A DNA stretch of 64,000 nt from positions 62,001-126,000 of the forward strand of contig DLMJ01000007.1 of the NCBI GenBank assembly GCA_002479255.1, in the 5' to 3' direction. Positions 25,215-32,027 of this stretch are shown here, piece by piece; the first letter of the stretch is position 1; each line of letters begins with the position of its first letter. The notes below the pieces were generated by a model, which saw only the letters and a list, made by a program, of their open reading frames with translations, searched no databases and was not told the origin of the DNA. Both the position numbers and the translations under genes were made by a program. The stretch is from Candidatus Binatus soli (GTDB taxonomy: Bacteria > Desulfobacterota > Binatia > Binatales > Binataceae).

Positions 25215-27695
25215 TCACAGCATCCTTACCGGATCGATGTCGATCGCAAGATAAATGCCGTCGCGCTGCGCCGACGGTCCAACTTCGGCGCGCATTGCGG
25301 CGATTGCCGCGCGCATCGGTTTCAATTCGCGCGATTTTACCATCACCTGCCACCGGTAGCGCTGCTTGATCCGTTCGATCGGCGCAGGCGCCGGCCCCAG
25401 CACGCGGATTCCCTCCGGCGTCGAACCCATAGCCAGCGATTTGGCGACCGCCTCGGCCGCGCGTTTGACCAGGCGCGGCTCCGCGCCCTCGATTCGCACC
25501 ATCGCGAGGCGCGCAAACGGCGGATACATAAGGTCACGGCGCAGTTGCAGCTCGCGCCGCATGAAGCGCGCGTAGTCCTGATCCCTGGCGGCGCGGATGC
25601 TGTAGTGGTTCGGCGCGTAAGTCTGGATGATCACGCGGCCCGGGCGCTCGCCACGTCCCGCGCGCCCCGCGACCTGCGTCAACAACTGAAACGTTCGCTC
25701 GGCGGAACGGAAGTCGGGCATGTTCAGCGCCATGTCGGCGTTTACCACCGCGGCCAGCGTGACGCCGGGAAAATCGAAACCCTTGGTGATCATCTGCGTG
25801 CCGACCAGGATATCTATTTCGCCCGCGCGAAGCTCAGCCAGCATCCGCGCGCGCGCTCCGCGCAGACTGCTCGTGTCGGAGTCCATTCTTTCTATCCTCG
25901 CCGCCGGCATCATCTCCGCCAACGCCTGCGTGAGTCTCTCGGTGCCGAAGCCCTGCCCCTTGAGCCCGTAGCCATGGCATTCGGGGCACGTGTCGGGCGC
26001 CGCAGTATGATTGCCGCAGTAATGGCATCGGAGCGAGCGGTCGCGCATATGAAACGTCATGCTGACGCTGCAATTCGGACACGCGATCACGTTGCCGCAG
26101 ATATGGCATTGTAGAAAATTGTGAAACCCCCGGCGGTTGAGGAACACCATGCTCTGGCCGCCCGACGCGAGATTTTCGCGCAGCGCAGCGGCCAACGCCG
26201 TCGAGAGCGGCACCGCATCCGGAACTTCCACTGCTTGAGGCTTCGGCTGTGCCGGTCCCGCTCCATTTGCAGGCTTGGCCGCCGCAAGCCTGCGCGCGTC
26301 GGCGACTTCGCGCCGCATATCGACGACTTCGACCGATGCCATCGCGCGATCGTTCACGCGCCGCGAAAGCCGGATCAGCCGGTACCGTCCGCGCCGCGAA
26401 TTCGCATACGACTCGCTCGACGGGGTCGCCGAGCCGAGCACGATGGGGCATTTCGAAAATCCGGCGAGCGCGACCGCGAGATCGCGTGCGTGATAGTAAA
26501 TTCCTTCCTCATTTTTGTACGAAGCGTCGTGCTCCTCGTCAACGACGATCAAGCCGGCGTCGTGAATCGGCGCGAAGATCACCGAGCGCGGACCGATCAT
26601 CACTCGCGCCTGCCCGCCAATCGCCGCCATCCAGCTCGCCCATCGCTCCGACACGCTCTGCGCGCTGTGGGCGACGGCGACCAGCGAACCGAAACGCGCG
26701 CGAAACGGCCGCACGATCTCGTCAGCGAGCGCGATCTCGGGCACCAGGATCAAAACGTTTCGTCCGGCGGCGAGCGCTCGCGCGGCAAGGTTCAGGTAAA
26801 TTTCGGTCTTGCCGCTGGCGGTGACACCCCAGAGCAAAAACGCTTCGTAGCGCCGATGCTCGATGGCCGGTGAGATCGCGTCCAGCGCGACTTGCTGTTC
26901 ATCGGTGAGATCGAACTGGGCCGCCGCGACGCTGTGGGCTGTTGCGTCGCGCGCTGCCTCGATCGCGATCAACCCGCGACGCGCGAGGCTCTTCAACGCC
27001 GCGCTCGCGCCGTCGATTTCAGCCTTCAGATCCGCGACGCGCACGCCCGTGGCGCCGGCGTTGGCGATCGCGCTGAGCACTTCGCGTTGCTTCGAGCCGC
27101 GAACGCCCTCGATGCTTGCGCCTGCCGCAAGCCGCGCGATGAAATCCGCGGTATCGCGATGCCTCCCGGTGGCAGCGTCGCGGCGCTCGAGGGTGCCGTC
27201 CGCGATGAAGCGGGCGATCGCGGCGCGCACCTCGCCGGGCGGACCGATTTTCTCAAGCCTGCGCGTGGTTGCCGCGCGCTTGGCGATCGTCTCGATAATC
27301 GCGCGCTCGACTCGCGTGAACGCGGCGCGCGCCAGCTCGTCGGGGGGAGTCGCGAGCCGATACGCAGTCCTCGACTCGACCCGCGCGACCGAAGGAATCA
27401 CGCTGCGGTACGCGTCCGCAATTGAAACCATGTAGTAGGACGCGAGGAACTCCATCAGTTGCAGATGCGCGCGATCGAACAGCGGCCGCGGCTCGAGGAC
27501 TTCGAGGATGGGCTTCAGTTGTCCCGTCGAAAGCCGTTCGCCGACCTCGGTGACCACTCCCGTCACCATCCGCGAGCGCAGCGGCGCCAGCACGCGATGC
27601 CCCGGCTGGATGCGCCCGTCGAGCGCCGGCGGAATCGAATACGTCAGCGTTTCGAATCCGCGCGTCGCCCCGACGATCACAACATTGGCCTGCAT
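25215..27695 (-). CDS. priA: Primosomal protein N' (PriA helicase)
   Basis: This 826-residue PriA restarts collapsed replication forks. It has the N-terminal 3' DNA-binding domain (YSIPPALDGRIQPGHRVLAPL), helicase motif I LLWGVTASGKTEIYLN, motif II VVDEEHD, motif III LGSATPSSES, the zinc cysteines in CHICGNVIACPNC and CHYCGNHTAAPDTCPEC, and a C-terminal QVAGRAGRGERPGRV segment. The frame is open 100 codons further upstream, but MQANVVIVGATRGFETLTYS at 27695 is the family start. The lower third is interrupted by a slightly long Ala-rich insert. Confidence 0.95.
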   Translation of the reverse strand: MQANVVIVGATRGFETLTYSIPPALDGRIQPGHRVLAPLRSRMVTGVVTEVGERLSTGQLKPILEVLEPRPLFDRAHLQLMEFLASYYMVSIADAYRSVIPSVARVESRTAYRLATPPDELARAAFTRVERAIIETIAKRAATTRRLEKIGPPGEVRAAIARFIADGTLERRDAATGRHRDTADFIARLAAGASIEGVRGSKQREVLSAIANAGATGVRVADLKAEIDGASAALKSLARRGLIAIEAARDATAHSVAAAQFDLTDEQQVALDAISPAIEHRRYEAFLLWGVTASGKTEIYLNLAARALAAGRNVLILVPEIALADEIVRPFRARFGSLVAVAHSAQSVSERWASWMAAIGGQARVMIGPRSVIFAPIHDAGLIVVDEEHDASYKNEEGIYYHARDLAVALAGFSKCPIVLGSATPSSESYANSRRGRYRLIRLSRRVNDRAMASVEVVDMRREVADARRLAAAKPANGAGPAQPKPQAVEVPDAVPLSTALAAALRENLASGGQSMVFLNRRGFHNFLQCHICGNVIACPNCSVSMTFHMRDRSLRCHYCGNHTAAPDTCPECHGYGLKGQGFGTERLTQALAEMMPAARIERMDSDTSSLRGARARMLAELRAGEIDILVGTQMITKGFDFPGVTLAAVVNADMALNMPDFRSAERTFQLLTQVAGRAGRGERPGRVIIQTYAPNHYSIRAARDQDYARFMRRELQLRRDLMYPPFARLAMVRIEGAEPRLVKRAAEAVAKSLAMGSTPEGIRVLGPAPAPIERIKQRYRWQVMVKSRELKPMRAAIAAMRAEVGPSAQRDGIYLAIDIDPVRML

Positions 27696-27894
27696 CCTGA
27701 CTCTCTGTGCGCCGCGCCAAAACCGGCCGCGCGCATGCAACTTACACCCCGCGCGAGCGATGCGGCGAGCCGCCGGGCCGCCGAGTCCCGGCTTTGCCCG
27801 ATCGATCCACCGCTTTCGCGGGCGCGTCCAGTCTGGTTGAATCGGGTGATGGAGGCCCGCCCGAACGAATACGCGCGGGAGGCGACAAAAACCG

Positions 27895-29061
27895 ATGCTG
27901 CGATTTCTGACTGCCGGTGAATCGCACGGCCCCGAGCTGGTCGCGACGGTCGAAGGCGTGCCCGCCGGCTTCGACATCGACGTTGCCGCGATCAACGCCG
28001 ACCTCGCACGCCGCCAAAAGGGCTACGGCCGCGGGGGCAGAATGCTGATCGAGAAGGACGAAGTGCGGCCGGTTTCCGGCATCCGCTTCGGCAAATCGCT
28101 CGGCAGTCCGATCACGTTCATCATCGAGAATCGCGACTTCAAGAATTGGGTCAAGCGGATGTCCGCCGAGCCCAAAGATCGCGACGCGGCGGACGTCGTC
28201 ACGCGCGCGCGGCCCGGCCATGCCGACCTTGCGGGCGTGCTCAAATACAACCTCGAAGATATCCGCGACGTGCTCGAACGAGCTTCCGCGCGCGAAACCA
28301 CTGCGCGCGTGGCGATCGGCGGCCTGGCAAAACAAATTCTCTCGCCATTCGGGATCGACGTGCTCGGCTACGTCGCGAGCATCGGCGCGACCGAGGCCAA
28401 TACTCCCGCCGCGCTGAGCATCGAAGAGCTGCGCCGCATCACGGAAGCATCGCCAGTGCGCGTGGCGGACCCCGGCGCCGAAGGTAAAATAATTGCCGAA
28501 ATCGACGAGTGCAAAAAGACCGGCGACACGCTCGGCGGCATCGTCGAGGTGATTGCGACCGGATTGCCGGTCGGGCTCGGCAGTCACGTCCAATGGGACC
28601 GCAAACTCGACGGACGCCTCGCGTTCGCGCTGCTCAGCGTGCAGGCCGCCAAAGGCGTCGAGCTGGGCCTGGGTTTCAAGGCGGGACGGATGCGCGGCTC
28701 CGAACTTCACGACGAAATCGGATACGACGCCGCGCATCGTCGCTTCACACGCTATTCCAACAATTCCGGCGGCACCGAAGGCGGCATGAGCACGGGAGAG
28801 CCGATCCGCGTACGGGTCGCGTTCAAGCCGCTATCGACGCTGATGCGCCCGTTGCGCTCGGTCGATATCAAAACCAAGGCGGAAGCAGTCGGCGCGATCG
28901 AGCGCTCCGACGTATGCGCGATTCCCGCCGCCGCCGTCATCGCGGAATCGGTGGTCGCGTTTGAACTAGCGGCGGCCTTCCTCGAAAAGTTCGGCGGCGA
29001 TTCAATTGTCGAGGTTACGCGCAACTTCAAAGGCTTCCTCGAACAGGTCCGCAACTACTGA
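27895..29061 (+). CDS. aroC: Chorismate synthase
   Basis: This 388-residue FMN-dependent enzyme converts EPSP to chorismate. It has the N-terminal TAGESHGPELVATVEGVPAG, ARPGHADLAG, the central ASARETTARVAIGGLAK and SNNSGGTEGGMSTG signatures. It starts a three-gene rightward shikimate operon (aroC-aroK-aroB). A GGAGG lies about 10 bp upstream of the ATG. It diverges from priA with a 199-bp gap. Confidence 0.96.
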   Translation: MLRFLTAGESHGPELVATVEGVPAGFDIDVAAINADLARRQKGYGRGGRMLIEKDEVRPVSGIRFGKSLGSPITFIIENRDFKNWVKRMSAEPKDRDAADVVTRARPGHADLAGVLKYNLEDIRDVLERASARETTARVAIGGLAKQILSPFGIDVLGYVASIGATEANTPAALSIEELRRITEASPVRVADPGAEGKIIAEIDECKKTGDTLGGIVEVIATGLPVGLGSHVQWDRKLDGRLAFALLSVQAAKGVELGLGFKAGRMRGSELHDEIGYDAAHRRFTRYSNNSGGTEGGMSTGEPIRVRVAFKPLSTLMRPLRSVDIKTKAEAVGAIERSDVCAIPAAAVIAESVVAFELAAAFLEKFGGDSIVEVTRNFKGFLEQVRNY

Positions 29062-29118
29062 AAGGCGGGCGCGCCGGACTGCGAAGACGCGCGCACCTGA
29101 ATCCGCGCTGCAACGCAA

Positions 29119-29712
29119 ATGACGCCCAAACTGATCCTCACCGGATTCATGGCGACCGGGAAAAGCTCGGTCGGCCCGCTGGTCGCGCGCCGGCTCGGAT
29201 GGGAATTCGTGGACGTCGACTCCGTAATCGTCGCGCAGGCTGGAAAACCAATCGCGCAAATCTTCGCCGACCATGGCGAGACCCATTTCCGACGGCTCGA
29301 ACGCGAAGTGGTCGCGCATCTGACCGGCGATCGCCGGCGATGTCCCCAGTGCCACGGGCCGTATCCCGAAGTGATTTCGACTGGTGGCGGCGTGCTGCTT
29401 GACGAATCAAATTGCGCGGTCCTCAAGCGCGTCGGCGTGATCGTGTGTCTGACGGCGCGGCCCGAAGTCGTCGCAGCGCGCGTCGAGCGATCGAAAGCCA
29501 GGCGCCCGAAACTGACCGAGGGCAGAAAATCCACTTTGGCTCGAATCAAAGAGCTGATGGACGAGCGGGCTGACGCCTACGCTCGCGCCGATGTCCAAAT
29601 CGACACCTCCGATCTCACAGTTGATCAACTCGCCGATCATGTTATCTCGGCCTTCGCCGCACATGCCGCGCGACGATGCATGCCATCGGCGGATGGCGTA
29701 CGATCCGCATAG
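29119..29712 (+). CDS. aroK: Shikimate kinase with CxxC insert
   Basis: This 197-residue P-loop kinase phosphorylates shikimate. It has Walker A GFMATGKSS, the shikimate-binding DVDSVI, FRRLEREVV and ISTGGGVLL, and the LID arginines near RPKLTEG. Between the RLE helix and the GGG motif it carries an extra segment RRRCPQCHGPYP with a CPQC pair, absent from short AroK proteins and possibly a metal or redox site. Its C-terminal residues are encoded by a tandem sequence duplication shared with the start of aroB. Confidence 0.93.
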   Translation: MTPKLILTGFMATGKSSVGPLVARRLGWEFVDVDSVIVAQAGKPIAQIFADHGETHFRRLEREVVAHLTGDRRRCPQCHGPYPEVISTGGGVLLDESNCAVLKRVGVIVCLTARPEVVAARVERSKARRPKLTEGRKSTLARIKELMDERADAYARADVQIDTSDLTVDQLADHVISAFAAHAARRCMPSADGVRSA

Positions 29713-29734
29713 AGATGCGCACCATCCGCATAGA
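29700..29734 (+). repeat. 21-bp-period tandem duplication at the aroK/aroB junction
   Basis: ACGATCCGCATAGA (29700-29713) recurs as ACCATCCGCATAGA (29721-29734), 13 of 14 identical with a 21-bp period. The first copy supplies the aroK stop (TAG) and the second encodes RTIRIE at the AroB N terminus. Confidence 0.6.
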
Positions 29735-30821
29735 ACTCGGGCCCGCGTCGCATAACGCTCATGTGGGCGCGGGAATCCTGGACCGGCTTGGCGACCTCGC
29801 ATGCGACGCCGGACTAAAGCCCGGTTCATGCGCCGTCGTCACGGACTCCACGGTCGAAAAACTCTACGCCGCGCGCGTCGAGGACACGCTTGGCAAAAGC
29901 GGTTTCGCAGCCGCCGTAATTTCGGTGCCGCCTGGCGAAGCCTCCAAATCTCTCGCGACGCTCGAGCTTCTCTACGATCGGATGACCGAGATCGGGCTTG
30001 ACCGCAACAGCGCTGTGTTCGCGCTCGGCGGCGGCGTCGTTGGCGATCTCGCTGGATTTGCGGCTGCGACCTTTCTGCGCGGCGTGGCGCTCGTACAAGT
30101 GCCGACCACGGTGGTGGCGCAAGTGGACTCCGCGCTCGGCGGCAAGACCGCGGTCAACCATCGCCACGCCAAAAACCTGATCGGCGCGTTCTACCAGCCG
30201 CGGCTGATTGTCGCCGACGTGAATTCGCTTGCAACGCTGCCGGACCGCGAGTTTCGCGAGGGCCTGGCGGAAGTCGTCAAGTATGGCGCAATCATGGACG
30301 CGCCGATGATCGCGGACCTGGAACGCGACCTCGATTCGATCGTTGCCCGCCGGCCCGATCTGCTCGAACAAGTCGTCGCGCGATCGTTGATGCACAAGGC
30401 CGCCGTCGTCGGCGCCGACGAGCGCGAAAGCGGTCTGCGCAAAACCCTGAATTTCGGCCACACCATCGGCCACGCGATCGAAGCGAGTGCTGGTTACGGC
30501 CGCTACTTTCACGGCGAGGCTGTCGCGATCGGGATGGTCGCGGCGGCCCGGCTGTCCTGCTCATATGCCGGCTTCTCAGCCGACGAAGCGTCGCGTCTCC
30601 AGCGCCTGATCGAGCGCGCCGGCTTGCCGACTGCGATGCCTCCCGGATGGCACGGCGACGACTTTATCCGCGCGCTTGGTCTCGACAAGAAACGCGCCGC
30701 TGGCGCGGTCGAATTCGTGCTGCTCGACCGCCTGGGCCATTCGTTGACCAAGAGCCTCTCGATTGACGAGATCGTCGCACCTTTGCTACAAATCGGCGCC
30801 CACGGTAAGCTAGGGTCCTGA
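29715..30821 (+). CDS. aroB: 3-dehydroquinate synthase
   Basis: This 368-residue NAD- and metal-dependent enzyme converts DAHP to 3-dehydroquinate. It has GGGVVGDLAGFAAATFLRGV-type glycine-rich NAD binding, QVPTTVVAQVDSALGGKTAVN, EVVKYGAI and NFGHTIGHAIEAS with metal ligands. The chosen ATG (29715) lies 2 bp after the aroK stop. An in-frame ATG at 29676 inside aroK would add 13 residues that merely duplicate the RTIRIE stretch. It is last gene of the aro operon. Confidence 0.95.
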   Translation: MRTIRIELGPASHNAHVGAGILDRLGDLACDAGLKPGSCAVVTDSTVEKLYAARVEDTLGKSGFAAAVISVPPGEASKSLATLELLYDRMTEIGLDRNSAVFALGGGVVGDLAGFAAATFLRGVALVQVPTTVVAQVDSALGGKTAVNHRHAKNLIGAFYQPRLIVADVNSLATLPDREFREGLAEVVKYGAIMDAPMIADLERDLDSIVARRPDLLEQVVARSLMHKAAVVGADERESGLRKTLNFGHTIGHAIEASAGYGRYFHGEAVAIGMVAAARLSCSYAGFSADEASRLQRLIERAGLPTAMPPGWHGDDFIRALGLDKKRAAGAVEFVLLDRLGHSLTKSLSIDEIVAPLLQIGAHGKLGS

Positions 30822-30999
30822 GACTCCTGACCAGTAGCGTTCCTTAGATAACTAATTGCGACGAAGATTCCGCTTGAATGTTTGGCGCTTTTATGATGTG
30901 TTTAGTATGTGCTTAGCAGAGTAAGTCGGGCTGGTTCAACCCATACAGTAGTTAAGGGCCTGGATGACCGGGTAAACGCGCGTAGCGAAGAGGGGTCAC

Positions 31000-31230
31000 A
31001 TGGATCGATTCGATGAAATGAAAAGCAGGGTCCTGACGGTGCAGGAAGTATCGGGCTACCTCCGGGTGCATTCGTCCACGATCTATAGGATGCTGAAGAA
31101 AAATCAGCTCCCTGCATTCCGCGTCGGCAGCGACTGGCGGTTTACCGTCGAGGCAATCGACAAATGGCGCGCAGCTGTAGAGTCTGGCGCCCCACTTCCC
31201 GCAAGCGACGGCCGATTGAGTTCGAAGTAG
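31000..31230 (+). CDS. Excisionase-family helix-turn-helix DNA-binding protein
   Basis: The 76-residue protein is a single MerR-like/HTH_17 domain: LTVQEVSGYLRVHSSTIYRM, then KKNQLPAFRVGSDWRF, a wing typical of excisionase-type (xis/BldC-like) binders, and a short tail. GAGGGG precedes the ATG at good spacing. It stands alone after aroB with a 178-bp AT-richer upstream region. No integrase or phage gene is adjacent, so it is more likely a small transcriptional regulator than an excisionase. Confidence 0.85.
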   Translation: MDRFDEMKSRVLTVQEVSGYLRVHSSTIYRMLKKNQLPAFRVGSDWRFTVEAIDKWRAAVESGAPLPASDGRLSSK

Positions 31231-31268
31231 CCGGATAACTCGGCTACGAAAATCGACGCGCCGGCCAG

Positions 31269-31436
31269 CTAGTTCTGGAAATACCGGCGCGGATTAACTA
31301 CCAGCATCGCGCGAATCTTCGCCTTTCCTACGCCCGCCCGCTTCAGCGTCGGCACGATATTTCTAAACATGTGGGTCGGCGTCCAGTTACCCGCCGGAGC
31401 GGCGCCCTCAAATGCGTCGAGCCGGGATTTAGCTAT
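31269..31436 (-). pseudogene. Phosphotriesterase/amidohydrolase-like 3' remnant
   Basis: The minus strand directly after the lspA stop reads, in the same frame, an open stretch ending GNWTPTHMFRNIVPTLKRAG then KAKIRAMLVVNPRRYF and TAG (31271-31269). This is the pattern of the last 40-50 residues of phosphotriesterase/amidohydrolase proteins (FxxxxPxLRxxGV..xxIxxMLVxNPRR). No start or catalytic part is present. It looks like a leftover C terminus of a deleted gene. Confidence 0.6.
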
Positions 31437-32024
31437 TTAGCTGGAACGATTTGGCTTGGGCGCGGCATCGCCGCCAAACAACGACCCGAGGATGATCAGC
31501 GCGACGCCGATCGTGATCGCGCTGTCCGCGACGTTGAACACCGGGTAGTTCAGGTCGTAGTAATGCGCGCGCACAAAGTCGATCACGCGGCCGCCGCGAG
31601 TTGCACGATCGATCAGGTTTCCCGTAGCGCCGGCCAGAATCAGCGCGAAGGCGACAGAATTAATCGACACTCGCTCCGATCGCGCCAACAACACGACCAG
31701 CACGATTATCGCCGCGCACGACATCGACAGCAGAAACGCCAGGCGGGCCCACGGCGGCGCGTCGGCCAGGATGCTGAACGCCGCGCCGGGATTCAGCGTG
31801 TACGTGATGTCCAGGTAGTTCGGGACGAGCGCGATACTTTCATACAGCGCCATGTGCGACTTGACGAACAGTTTGGTTGCCTGATCGAGCACGATGATCG
31901 GAATCGTGATAGCGCCGATCAAAAGCAGGAACGGCTTGCGCGGCGCCCGGCCGGTTAATTCTTTCCCCGCTCCTTGCCCAGGCAAAGGGCTGGGAAGAGG
32001 CTTGACGCTCGATCGCTCCTGCAA
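31437..32024 (-). CDS. lspA: Lipoprotein signal peptidase
   Basis: LspA cleaves the signal peptide of diacylated prolipoproteins in the inner membrane. It has four membrane segments, VLDQATKLFV, GATGNLIDRATRGGRVIDFV and PVFNVADSAITIGV with the two catalytic Asp residues. At 195 residues it is longer than usual because of a 27-residue proline/glycine-rich N-terminal extension that coincides with a palindromic repeat. The nominal start is TTG at 32024, 3 bp after ileS. The true start may be later, but no ATG precedes the first membrane segment. Confidence 0.92.
   Translation of the reverse strand: MQERSSVKPLPSPLPGQGAGKELTGRAPRKPFLLLIGAITIPIIVLDQATKLFVKSHMALYESIALVPNYLDITYTLNPGAAFSILADAPPWARLAFLLSMSCAAIIVLVVLLARSERVSINSVAFALILAGATGNLIDRATRGGRVIDFVRAHYYDLNYPVFNVADSAITIGVALIILGSLFGGDAAPKPNRSS
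31972..31988. repeat. Palindromic element within the lspA 5' end
   Basis: CCTTGCC, CA, GGCAAAGG forms a short hairpin within C- and G-rich flanks. It encodes the PLPSPLPGQGAG part of the LspA extension. Similar C-run/G-run sequence (ccctctccc, gggagagg) occurs at 56081-56161, suggesting a dispersed extragenic-type repeat captured by the gene. Confidence 0.4.
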
Positions 32025-32027
32025 CGG

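Noticed and set aside
31000..31230. Phage excisionase with a nearby prophage
   Set aside because: The protein has the HTH fold, but no integrase, capsid or attachment repeats are near, so a regulator is the simpler reading.
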